Origin: an uncultured Phocaeicola sp.
GTDB taxonomy: Bacteria > Bacteroidota > Bacteroidia > Bacteroidales > Bacteroidaceae
Direction of reading: 5' to 3'
Assembly: GCA_944320885.1 (NCBI GenBank)
Contig: CALUJE010000002.1
Location: 1-64,000 of the forward strand
Length of the DNA: 64,000 nucleotides
The translations under genes and the position numbers were made by a program. The notes below the pieces were generated by a model. That model saw nothing but the letters and a program-made list of their open reading frames with translations, ran no database searches and was not told where the DNA came from. This document shows positions 50,648 through 58,547 of the stretch, piece by piece; the stretch's first letter is position 1; each line of letters starts with the position of its first letter.

Positions 50648-51811
50648 CTATTTCTTCTGTAATGTTATTACCGTAATTTCCGGCCATGCGCCGAATCGGA
50701 AGGGAAGCATTACTTCTCCTACACCAATATTTACGTAGAGTGCGCGGTCATTTTCATAATACATACCTCTGTTTTCCTTGAAGAACCAGGATGCAGGAGT
50801 GAAACCGAACAGGATAAACTGCATGGCATGGGTATGTCCCGACAAGGTAAGCTGGATGTCTGTATCGGGCAATACTTCTCTTCGCCAGTGGGTAGGGTCA
50901 TGACTGAGCAATACCTTAAACAGTCCCTCCGTACCTTTGATAGCTTTGGGCAAATCGCCTTTTTCCGGGAAAGGAGGCAACCCTTGATTCTCTACTCCAA
51001 CGAGGGCAATGCATGTATCCTTGCGCTGTATAAGCGTGTTCGCATTGTTTAGCAACGTCCATCCCATCTGTGCCTGCCGCTGTTTCAGCTCCTTGAGGTT
51101 GGCAGCCTGTTCGCGGGGCGATTTCCATTTAAAGTAAGGACTGTAGTCGTGATTTCCTAATACGGAATATACACCGTCGGGTGCACGGAGCTGACCTAAT
51201 ATGTGTTCCACACCGTTCAGTTCGCTTGCGCGGTGATTCACCAGGTCGCCTGTAAAGACAATAAGATCTCCCTTTTGTTGATTGATAATATCTACCAGTC
51301 TTTGCACCTGTTTCGGATATTTTGCGATGGTACCGATATGCAGGTCAGAAAACTGCACTATTTTATATCCGTTAAAAGCTTCTGGCAAATCTGCCGATTC
51401 GAAAGTCACTTCTTTTACCTGATATCTGTGCCATCCGGACACTGTTCCGTATAATACCATAAACATTCCTCCTAATCCTATAGCCAGTCCTAAAATATTT
51501 CCTATAAATGTGCTTCTTTTCCATACCCGTTTAAATGCCAGACCAATGAAGCTGCACAGCATGAAAAGTCCTTTGGGGATGATTAGGGCCATGTAAACAA
51601 TCAGATAGATACCGATGATGTAATTTTCGTTTTCTCCGAAATTGTCTTTGAAATTGAGTATGATGAGTGCTATCAGTAGCAGAATGGATGGTATGAAATA
51701 TGCAACACGTAGCCAGTTCTTACGTGCAAGTTTACGAATATGGTACCGATAGATATACCAGTCTGTCAATACCATAAAGAAAAGTAAAAGAAAGAATATT
51801 CGTTGAAGCAT
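50648..51811 (-). CDS. Membrane-anchored metallophosphoesterase
   Basis: 387 residues. Three to four N-terminal hydrophobic helices (about 1-140) are followed by a calcineurin-like phosphoesterase domain: FSDLHIGTI near 157 (DxH), FTGDLVNH near 187 (GD), LGNHDY near 220 (GNHD) and LSGHTHAMQF near 328 (GHxH). All metal-binding motifs are intact. Relatives (YaeI/YkuE type) are implicated in lipid or phosphodiester hydrolysis; the substrate is unknown. It lies 12 bp after the MetH-activation-domain gene and 36 bp before plsC. Confidence 0.88.
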   Translation of the reverse strand: MLQRIFFLLLFFMVLTDWYIYRYHIRKLARKNWLRVAYFIPSILLLIALIILNFKDNFGENENYIIGIYLIVYMALIIPKGLFMLCSFIGLAFKRVWKRSTFIGNILGLAIGLGGMFMVLYGTVSGWHRYQVKEVTFESADLPEAFNGYKIVQFSDLHIGTIAKYPKQVQRLVDIINQQKGDLIVFTGDLVNHRASELNGVEHILGQLRAPDGVYSVLGNHDYSPYFKWKSPREQAANLKELKQRQAQMGWTLLNNANTLIQRKDTCIALVGVENQGLPPFPEKGDLPKAIKGTEGLFKVLLSHDPTHWRREVLPDTDIQLTLSGHTHAMQFILFGFTPASWFFKENRGMYYENDRALYVNIGVGEVMLPFRFGAWPEITVITLQKK

Positions 51812-51823
51812 AGTATTTGGGTA

Positions 51824-52717
51824 TTAGTCGGTTAAGTTGGCGGCAAGAAATTTCCTCATTTCTTCTATGCTGCGGCCTCGGCGTTGCGCATAGTCAGTCA
51901 GTTGGTCATCACCAATTTTGCCAATGGAAAAATAACGTGCCTGTGGATGAGAAAGCATGAGTCCGCACACGGATGCACGTGGATTCATTGCTCCATTTTC
52001 GGTTAGTGTGATACCTATTTCATTCATGTGTAACAAATCATCAAGCAGGAATACCACCGACTGGTCAGGCAGTGACGGGTATCCTACGGCAGGGCGAATA
52101 CCCTGATATTCTTCGTTCAGCAGTTGAGTGATGGTGAGTTTCTCTTCTTTGGCGTATCCCCAGAATTCTTTTCTTACCTGCTCGTGCATACGTTCTGCTG
52201 CAGCTTCGGCCAGTCGTTCTGCCAATACGTGTACAAGCATGCGTTTGTAAGGGTCGTTTTCGTAAAGTTGTTCCATCCCGGCATCTACCGTTGTGGCAAA
52301 GATGCCTACCGTATCGGTGATACCGCTTGAAGCCGGACGTACGAAATCACTCAGGCAAAGATAGTAGGGTGAGCCTCCCGGTTTGATTGTCTGCTGGCGT
52401 AACAGGGGAAATACTGTTCCGTCAAGCAGAAGGTTGTCACCGTCAGAATTGGCCTCGCACAAACGGAATATGGCATGAACCTTGTATTCTTCATCCAGTT
52501 TCCATAACATGCGTTGTGCCTCTTTGAAAAGTTGCATCGCTTCAGAAGCTTTAAGGCGTTCACTCTCTTCAAAGTTGCGTAACCATAAGGCACGGCATGT
52601 ATCGCATCCATGTATGTTGGCTATTCCTGCAAAACGAGGTTGGAATCCCCATGCATGGAAAAAGTATATCCAGTTGATGTAATCAGTCAGTTCATGTATC
52701 TTGTATGAAATAATCAT
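51824..52717 (-). CDS. Free-standing MetH reactivation (AdoMet-binding) domain protein
   Basis: 297 residues, co-linear with the C-terminal activation domain of cobalamin-dependent methionine synthase. FFHAWGFQPRF matches the start of that domain, GIRPAVGYPSLPDQ near 215 matches the AdoMet-binding RxxxGYPxxP motif, and HPQARYFSIGKIGDDQLTDYAQRRG near 260 matches its conserved end. It should hold AdoMet and a reductase while inactive cob(II)alamin on MetH is re-methylated. The MetH at 26.8 kb lacks exactly this domain. The gene is in a tight cluster (17 bp after pyrC), not beside metH. Confidence 0.87.
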   Translation of the reverse strand: MIISYKIHELTDYINWIYFFHAWGFQPRFAGIANIHGCDTCRALWLRNFEESERLKASEAMQLFKEAQRMLWKLDEEYKVHAIFRLCEANSDGDNLLLDGTVFPLLRQQTIKPGGSPYYLCLSDFVRPASSGITDTVGIFATTVDAGMEQLYENDPYKRMLVHVLAERLAEAAAERMHEQVRKEFWGYAKEEKLTITQLLNEEYQGIRPAVGYPSLPDQSVVFLLDDLLHMNEIGITLTENGAMNPRASVCGLMLSHPQARYFSIGKIGDDQLTDYAQRRGRSIEEMRKFLAANLTD

Positions 52718-52734
52718 AATGCTTGAATCGGTGA

Positions 52735-54078
52735 TTAAGTTCGTTTAAATCTTAATTCCTGTCCTCGGTAGGAATCGTCTATTTTTCCTTGTGCAAATAC
52801 CTGATGCCCGTTGACAAATGTACGTTCTACCTTCCATTCAAATGTATGTCCTTCCAATGGGCTCCACTGACATTTGCTCAGAATGTTTTCCTTGCATACG
52901 GTCCAAGGAGAATGAGGACGTACCAGTACCAGGTCTGCCTTGTAACCCGGTCGGATGAATCCTCTTTTCTCTATTCGGAACAGTCGGGCAGGAGCGTGAC
53001 ACATCTTTTCTACTACCGTTTCGATGCTCAGCACTTTCTGGTCTGCCAGCTCAAGCATGGCTACCAGTGAAAACTGTAACATAGGCATGCCCGATACCGC
53101 CTTTAATGCACCTCCTTCTTTTTCCTTTAACAGATGAGGGGCATGATCGGTAGCAATGACATCAATCTTTCCGTTGTTCAGTGCCTGTCGCAATGCGTCA
53201 CGGTCTGTCTTTGTTTTTATGGCCGGATTGCATTTGATGCGGGTCCCCAGTGTATTGTAATCATCTTCACAGAAATATAGATGGGCTACACAAGCTTCAG
53301 CTGTGATGTTTTTTTCTTCAAGAGGCTGGTTTTCCAGCAAGTCCAGTTCACGGGCTGTACTTATATGAGCAATATGCAAGTGCGCTCCCGTTTCCTTTGC
53401 CAGCTGCACGGCCAGTTGTGATGAGCGGAAGCATGCTTCTTCACTTCGTATGGCCGGATGGTATTTTACGTCGGGATCGTCGCCATACAGTTCTTTATAT
53501 TTCCTGGTGTTTTCGGCAATGACGGTCTGGTCTTCGCAATGTGCCACAATGGGCATGCCCGCTTCTCTGAAAATTTGCCGTAATGTCTCCATACGGTCCA
53601 CCAGCATATTGCCGGTACTAGAACCCATGAATACCTTCACACCGCATATGCGGTTCTTGTCCAGTTGGTGAAGCAAGGTGGCATTATTGTTGGTTGCTCC
53701 GAAATAGAATGAGTAGTTGATGTGACTTTTGTGGGCCGCGTCCTCAAATTTTGCTTCGAGAGCTTCGAGGGTTGTAGTCTGTGGATTGGTGTTGGGCATG
53801 TCCATGTATGAGGTGACACCACCGGCAGCGGCAGCCTTGCTTTCACTTTCCATGTCGGCCTTGTGCGTGAGTCCCGGATCACGAAAATGCACATGATCGT
53901 CTATCACTCCCGGCAGCAGGAAAGCACCTTCGCCGTCAATTACCTGCTCACATTCGTATGCAGGTTTTTCATTATTGGATGAAACTTGCAGGATGTCTTC
54001 GTCTTCAATGACTACTGCACCCTTAAAAGTTTTTCCTTCGTTTACGATATTTACATTATTAAGAAGTAACCTTGCCAT
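52735..54078 (-). CDS. pyrC: Dihydroorotase
   Basis: Cyclises carbamoyl-aspartate to dihydroorotate in pyrimidine synthesis. It has 447 residues of the class I (longer, allantoinase-like) type. Metal-site motifs are DDHVHFRDPGLTHKADME near 60, HCEDQ near 178, HIAHISTARELD near 232 and IATDHAPH near 308. It is second in the five-gene minus-strand cluster, 26 bp after the glycosyltransferase gene and 17 bp before the MetH activation domain. Confidence 0.92.
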   Translation of the reverse strand: MARLLLNNVNIVNEGKTFKGAVVIEDEDILQVSSNNEKPAYECEQVIDGEGAFLLPGVIDDHVHFRDPGLTHKADMESESKAAAAGGVTSYMDMPNTNPQTTTLEALEAKFEDAAHKSHINYSFYFGATNNNATLLHQLDKNRICGVKVFMGSSTGNMLVDRMETLRQIFREAGMPIVAHCEDQTVIAENTRKYKELYGDDPDVKYHPAIRSEEACFRSSQLAVQLAKETGAHLHIAHISTARELDLLENQPLEEKNITAEACVAHLYFCEDDYNTLGTRIKCNPAIKTKTDRDALRQALNNGKIDVIATDHAPHLLKEKEGGALKAVSGMPMLQFSLVAMLELADQKVLSIETVVEKMCHAPARLFRIEKRGFIRPGYKADLVLVRPHSPWTVCKENILSKCQWSPLEGHTFEWKVERTFVNGHQVFAQGKIDDSYRGQELRFKRT

Positions 54079-54104
54079 TTCGATTTGCTGCTGATATTGT
54101 AATG

Positions 54105-54851
54105 TTAGTGTTTCTTTTGGGGGTATTTGCGGAAAATGCTGTCAAGTTTGAGTCGTATTACTCCCAATACAGCTTCTCCGAATATGCCGCCACTCATTTT
54201 TGAGGTCCCCAATTCACGGTTTATGAATATTACGGGCACTTCCTTTATTTTGAATCCACATTTATAGGCTGTGAATTTCATTTCAATCTGAAAGGCATAT
54301 CCTTTGAACCGTATTTTGTCAAGAGGGATGGTCTCAAGCACTTCACGTCGGTAACATTTGAATCCGGCTGTTGTATCATGTATGTTTAGACCTGTAATAA
54401 TGCGTACATATTTGGATGCGAAATATGACATCAATACTCGTCCGATGGGCCAGTTTACCACGTTTACGCCGCTGATATACCGTGAGCCGATTGCTACGTC
54501 ATAACCTTCTTTTGCACAGGCATCGTACAGGCGTGGCAAGTCATTCGGATTATGTGAAAAGTCGGCATCCATTTCAAAGATATAATTGTAGTTGTGTTCC
54601 AAAGACCATTTGAAACCGGTGATATATGCTGTTCCCAGTCCTAACTTTCCTTTTCTTTCAATCATGAAAAGCCTTTCGGGAAACTCTTGCTGCAGATGTT
54701 TTACAATATCGGCAGTGCCGTCGGGCGATCCGTCTTCAATTACCAGAATATGAAATTCTTTTTCCAGTCCGAACACTGCGCGGATTATATTCTCAATATT
54801 CTCCTTTTCATTATAGGTAGGAATAATGACAATGCTGTCTGATGTTTGCAT
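54105..54851 (-). CDS. Polyprenol-phosphate mannosyltransferase-like glycosyltransferase (GT2)
   Basis: 248 residues. The GT-A fold starts with VIIPTYNEKENIENIIRAV, then VIEDGSPDGTADIV near 37, the DxD-type EMDADFSHNP near 93 and SRYISGV near 123. This matches DPM1-like enzymes, which transfer a sugar from a nucleotide sugar to polyprenol phosphate on the membrane. No C-terminal transmembrane helices are seen. It is first in a five-gene cluster (pyrC, MetH activation domain, metallophosphoesterase, plsC). Confidence 0.9.
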   Translation of the reverse strand: MQTSDSIVIIPTYNEKENIENIIRAVFGLEKEFHILVIEDGSPDGTADIVKHLQQEFPERLFMIERKGKLGLGTAYITGFKWSLEHNYNYIFEMDADFSHNPNDLPRLYDACAKEGYDVAIGSRYISGVNVVNWPIGRVLMSYFASKYVRIITGLNIHDTTAGFKCYRREVLETIPLDKIRFKGYAFQIEMKFTAYKCGFKIKEVPVIFINRELGTSKMSGGIFGEAVLGVIRLKLDSIFRKYPQKKH

Positions 54852-54884
54852 TTTATTACAGTCTTAATTGTTGAATATATTATG

Positions 54885-54892
54885 CAAATATA
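54885..54892 (-). promoter_or_regulatory. -7 box of the glycosyltransferase-pyrC-plsC cluster
   Basis: Reads TATATTTG followed by C on the minus strand, a perfect match 34 bp before the GT2 ATG. Confidence 0.6.
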
Positions 54893-54935
54893 GGAATATT
54901 TGCTGAAATAGCTCTTGATAGAGTCTGTATAATGA

Positions 54936-55020
54936 AAAGCACGTGTGCTTTTTTTGAAAGGACACGTGCTTAGTAGGAAAAGGACACGTGCTTTTATCGG
55001 AAAGGACGTATCCTTTTTTT
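54936..55020. repeat. CACGTG-centred repeat cluster B
   Basis: Four units with cores at 54940 (CACGTG), 54963 (CACGTG), 54985 (CACGTG) and 55007 (ACGTAT-like), spaced 23, 22 and 22 bp. Each is flanked by AAAGGAC and CTTTT words, for example AAAGGACACGTGCTT. Unlike cluster A at 15.2 kb, it lies between divergent promoters, so it is not simply a terminator. Confidence 0.85.
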
Positions 55021-55042
55021 AAAAGAATAAGTAAAATATATA

Positions 55043-55063
55043 GTACTATGTATTGCATAGTAC
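55043..55063. promoter_or_regulatory. PadR-type operator
   Basis: GTACTATG (55043-55050), 5-bp spacer, CATAGTAC (55056-55063): a perfect inverted repeat of the ATGT/ACAT-like class bound by PadR dimers. It covers the expected -33 region of the padR promoter, implying autorepression. Confidence 0.7.
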
Positions 55064-55075
55064 ATAGATAATACA

Positions 55076-55083
55076 TACCTTTG
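55076..55083 (+). promoter_or_regulatory. -7 box of the padR-pspC operon
   Basis: TACCTTTG followed by C, a perfect match 20 bp before the padR ATG. Confidence 0.65.
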
Positions 55084-55102
55084 CGCAGTAAACAGGAAAT
55101 GT

Positions 55103-55465
55103 ATGGCCAAAACAAATCCTAAAAAGAGTAAGCCTATGAATATTGACAATGCTAAGTCGCAAATGCGTAAAGGGATGCTTGAGTATTGCGTTCTGCTTCT
55201 GCTGCGCGGAGAAGCTTCGTATGCCTCGGATATCATAGTCCGTCTGAAGGAAGCTGAGCTGATAGTAGTGGAAGGAACGCTTTATCCTTTGCTTACGCGA
55301 TTGAAAAAAGAGGGATTATTGACGTATGAGTGGCGTGAATCAACTCAAGGACCTCCACGCAAGTATTATAAGTTGACCGATGAGGGCAGTTCATTCTTGT
55401 GCGGACTGGATGAGGCATGGGGAGAACTTGTTCGTACGGTAAATCATTTGAAAAACAACGGGTAA
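55103..55465 (+). CDS. PadR-family transcriptional regulator
   Basis: 120 residues. The winged helix-turn-helix begins at QMRKGMLEYCVLLLLRGEASYASDI and includes VVEGTLYPLLTRLKKEGLLTYEW and GPPRKYYKLTDEG, the PadR signature. It has a short C-terminal helix, hence the small (PadR-s2-like) type. It is probably autoregulated through the palindrome 40 bp upstream and controls the PspC gene 18 bp downstream. Such pairs usually respond to membrane or antimicrobial stress; that is inference. Confidence 0.92.
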   Translation: MAKTNPKKSKPMNIDNAKSQMRKGMLEYCVLLLLRGEASYASDIIVRLKEAELIVVEGTLYPLLTRLKKEGLLTYEWRESTQGPPRKYYKLTDEGSSFLCGLDEAWGELVRTVNHLKNNG

Positions 55466-55483
55466 TTTTTAAAGTCGGAAAAG

Positions 55484-57175
55484 ATGAAAAAGAACATAAC
55501 AGTAAATATTTTCGGTTCACTCTATGCCATCGATGAAGATGCTTATGAATTGCTGAACCGTTATCAGAATGACATGAAGCGTTATTTCAGTCATCGGGAA
55601 GACGGTGGCGAAATAGCGGACGATATAGAGCACCGCGTGGCTGAGTTGCTGGCAGAACTGAAGACCGGTGGGGTGGAAGCCATCACTATAGAACACGTGC
55701 AGGATATAATCAGGCGTATCGGAAGTCCGGAGGAGATGGAAACAGAGAGCGGTGAAGAACAGCCGGTGAATGATTCCGCCAATGAATCGAGAAGGCAAAA
55801 AAAACTTTATCGCAATCCGGATGACAAGATGCTTTCGGGTCTGACTTCGGGATTGGCCTGTTATTTTGACAAAGACCCGCTTCTGTTTCGCCTGCTGATG
55901 GTAATACTGGCATTTCTCACTCAGGGACTGGCCGTGATAGCCTATCTGATAGTATGGCTCATTGTTCCGGAGGCTAAAACACCCGAACAGCGTCTTGAGA
56001 TGCAGGGAAAAAGTGTGAATATGGAGAATCTGCGTGAAGAGATTCTGAAAGGTACGCAGAATCTGAAAGAAAAAATAGCTTCGCAGGAAGTGCAGAGTAA
56101 GGCAAGAGGTTGTTTGGGAGGATTGCTTGATTTGATAGCGAAGATGTTTAAGTTTCTGCTGATACTGATGGTGATAGGAATTCTTCTTTTTTTGTTTGGC
56201 ATGACAGTTGCTCTTGTTCTTGGAATAGGAGGAGGTATTTATGCTTCGACCTTTGGGTTTGGTTCATTGTTCTGGAGAAATGTAGATGCTTGTCTTTTAC
56301 AGGCGCTGGATAATCTGCCTACGTCATTGACATGGGAATTCTGGATAGCATCAGTCAGTTTGTTGATATTTGTAGTCGTGTCGGTTTATACGCTTGTATA
56401 TGTGCTGGGCCGGATGATGGGAAAAATGAAACAGATGAATAAAGGAACAAAATGGACATTGGTTGTGGTATGGTTTGTTTCCTTGATTCTTTCTATATTG
56501 TTTACGATAACTACATCTACAGGAGTTTCCAGAATTTATCGGGAAATGCGGATTGAACAGAATACACATAACGGATTTTATGTTCCTCAAGACGAATGGA
56601 CAAAGTTGCGGAATTATGGCTGGAATATTGTGCATCATAAATACTGTGATGACGATTATGTGAGCAGCAGTCATTTTTATAACAGAAAAGAACGGCCGTA
56701 TCTGCATGCCAGAAACAAAAATGGAGTCATGGAGTATCAGATGGAACGGGAACAATATGTGGAGCCGGGTGTTTATGAACTGACGGCAGTGGGCCGGTGT
56801 GATGGAAGCGGTGCCTTTGTATATGCCGTGACAAGAGACTCTCTGTATCTGAAAGAGATTCCGGTCTGTGGAGATGAAGGCGGAAACATTTGGGAAGAGG
56901 CCGTAAGAATGACAACTGACTCTTTAAATGTATCGGCAACTGCGGAAAAGAAGGAGGAACCGGTTGTACGCCGCACGCTTTCGGAGTATAAGGAAATAGC
57001 AAAAGCGCATAAGGGCAAAGGGTATGGCTGGAGCAGGATTAGAATCGGAGAGATAGAGGTGAAAGAAGCCGGTAAAGTACGCTTTGGTGTGTCAAATGTA
57101 CCCTCGTTTACAGATAGTCCGTGGCATGGCGAATGGCTTTCTGCTGCAGAGTTTCAGTTGACAAAAGTAAAATAG
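55484..57175 (+). CDS. PspC-domain membrane protein
   Basis: 563 residues. The N-terminal soluble segment (about 1-100: MKKNITVNIFGSLYAIDEDAYELLNRY, then a helical region) is followed by a PspC domain (about 106-165; LYRNPDDKMLSGLTSGLACYF, then a helix ending VWLIVPEAKTP). Three more hydrophobic helices follow (about 220-245, 280-310, 325-350), then a large extracytoplasmic C-terminal domain rich in aromatic residues. It is co-transcribed with PadR. PspC proteins protect the envelope during stress in other bacteria; the C-terminal part is not recognised. Confidence 0.85.
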   Translation: MKKNITVNIFGSLYAIDEDAYELLNRYQNDMKRYFSHREDGGEIADDIEHRVAELLAELKTGGVEAITIEHVQDIIRRIGSPEEMETESGEEQPVNDSANESRRQKKLYRNPDDKMLSGLTSGLACYFDKDPLLFRLLMVILAFLTQGLAVIAYLIVWLIVPEAKTPEQRLEMQGKSVNMENLREEILKGTQNLKEKIASQEVQSKARGCLGGLLDLIAKMFKFLLILMVIGILLFLFGMTVALVLGIGGGIYASTFGFGSLFWRNVDACLLQALDNLPTSLTWEFWIASVSLLIFVVVSVYTLVYVLGRMMGKMKQMNKGTKWTLVVVWFVSLILSILFTITTSTGVSRIYREMRIEQNTHNGFYVPQDEWTKLRNYGWNIVHHKYCDDDYVSSSHFYNRKERPYLHARNKNGVMEYQMEREQYVEPGVYELTAVGRCDGSGAFVYAVTRDSLYLKEIPVCGDEGGNIWEEAVRMTTDSLNVSATAEKKEEPVVRRTLSEYKEIAKAHKGKGYGWSRIRIGEIEVKEAGKVRFGVSNVPSFTDSPWHGEWLSAAEFQLTKVK

Positions 57176-57204
57176 CAGGAAATATTTGTTGTTGTTAATA
57201 AAGC

Positions 57205-57255
57205 AAGCCCTGTTTCTCATTATTCCATCAGGAAATAGAGAAACAGGGCTTTTAT
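57205..57255. terminator. Bidirectional terminator pspC / fucO
   Basis: AAGCCCTGTTTCTC (57205-57218) pairs perfectly with GAGAAACAGGGCTT (57238-57251), followed by TTTA. Between convergent genes. Confidence 0.9.
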
Positions 57256-57274
57256 ATATCAAGTCTTTTTGTTA

Positions 57275-58429
57275 TCAGAGAACTTTCTTGTAAAGGTCGA
57301 GAATGATTTCTTCTGTTACTTCACGAGGATTACCCGGAGTACATACGTCCTTAATGGCAGATGCTGCAAGTTTCGGCAAATCGGATTCTTTGATACCGAG
57401 TTCAGACAGGTGCTGTGGTATACCTACCTTGATAGAAAGAGCTTTGACAGCATCTACTGCTGCTTTGGCAGCTTCTTCCTTGCTCATACCGTCTTTGTAA
57501 ACTTTCATAGCTTTGGCTATTTCAACATATTTGTCGAGAGCGGCCGGTGCGTTGAATTCCATGATGGTAGGAAGCAGCAATGCGTTGGCTACACCGTGAG
57601 GTATGTCAAAAATAGCTCCGAGAGGATGAGCCATACCGTGAACAACACCCAGACCTACATTTGAGAATGCCATACCTGCAATGTATTGAGCTACTGCCAT
57701 TCCGTTGCGTGCTTCGGCATTGGTAGGTTCGAATACAGCGGTTTCAAGGTAACGTGCAATCATTTCGATAGCTTTGATTTCGAACATGTCACTCATTTCC
57801 CATGCACCTTTGGTAATCAAACCTTCAATGGCGTGAGTAAGTGCGTCCAGACCGGTAGATGCGGTAAGACTCTTCGGCAATGTATACATCAGTTCAGCAT
57901 CGACAATGGCAATTGCCGGGATGTCGTTGGGGTCAACGCATACCATTTTCTTTTCGTTGGCTTCGTCGGTGATAACGTAGTTGATTGTAACTTCAGCAGC
58001 AGTTCCGGCAGTTGTAGGTAATGCGATGATAGGAACAGATTTTTTCTTGGTCGGAGCAACTCCCTCCAATGAAACTACATCACTGAATTCGGGATTGTTG
58101 GTAATGATACCGATAGCTTTGGAAGTGTCGATTGAAGAGCCACCACCGATAGCCAGAATGAAATCGGCTCCAGATTCGGCAAAAGCCTTGACACCTGCTT
58201 TTACGTTAGATACGGTAGGGTTGGGTTTGATATCGCTGAACACAACATATGGGATGTTGGCTTGTTCCAAAACCTTCAGGACTTTGTCGGCAACTCCGAA
58301 TTTGATTAAGTCCTTATCTGTTGATACAAATGCTTTATGCAGGCCTAAACGGTTGATTTCCTGGGGCAAGACTTCGCGTGCACCCGGTCCGAAGTATGAT
58401 ACTTCATTTAAAACGAATCTATTAATCAT
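57275..58429 (-). CDS. fucO: Lactaldehyde reductase / iron-containing alcohol dehydrogenase
   Basis: Reduces L-lactaldehyde to 1,2-propanediol with NADH, the fermentative end of fucose and rhamnose catabolism. It has 384 residues. Close FucO similarity is visible throughout: GGGSSIDTSKAIGIITNNPEF near 95, TTAGTAAEVTINYVITDE near 138, GLDALTHAIEG near 193, FSNVGLGVVHGMAHPLGA near 250 and PHGVANALLLP near 275 (iron-ligand histidines included). Other fucose or rhamnose genes are not adjacent, so the in vivo substrate is uncertain. The best -7 candidate is an imperfect TTCCTTTG near 58470. Confidence 0.9.
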   Translation of the reverse strand: MINRFVLNEVSYFGPGAREVLPQEINRLGLHKAFVSTDKDLIKFGVADKVLKVLEQANIPYVVFSDIKPNPTVSNVKAGVKAFAESGADFILAIGGGSSIDTSKAIGIITNNPEFSDVVSLEGVAPTKKKSVPIIALPTTAGTAAEVTINYVITDEANEKKMVCVDPNDIPAIAIVDAELMYTLPKSLTASTGLDALTHAIEGLITKGAWEMSDMFEIKAIEMIARYLETAVFEPTNAEARNGMAVAQYIAGMAFSNVGLGVVHGMAHPLGAIFDIPHGVANALLLPTIMEFNAPAALDKYVEIAKAMKVYKDGMSKEEAAKAAVDAVKALSIKVGIPQHLSELGIKESDLPKLAASAIKDVCTPGNPREVTEEIILDLYKKVL

Positions 58430-58526
58430 GATATATACAATAAAAATAAGTTAGAGAATGATTGATATACAAAGGAAATAAAAAATTATTAACCATACGA
58501 AGATTTTCTGGCAATTATTATTTATA

Positions 58527-58534
58527 TACTTTTG
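58527..58534 (+). promoter_or_regulatory. -7 box of mfd promoter
   Basis: TACTTTTG followed by C, a perfect match. Transcription would start near 58540, so the leader is very short. Confidence 0.6.
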
Positions 58535-58547
58535 CACATCGTTTTTT

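Noticed and set aside
54864..55236. Open frames on the minus strand across CACGTG cluster B
   Set aside because: They are composed of repeat-derived residues, overlap the padR operator, promoter and coding sequence, and have no homologous look.
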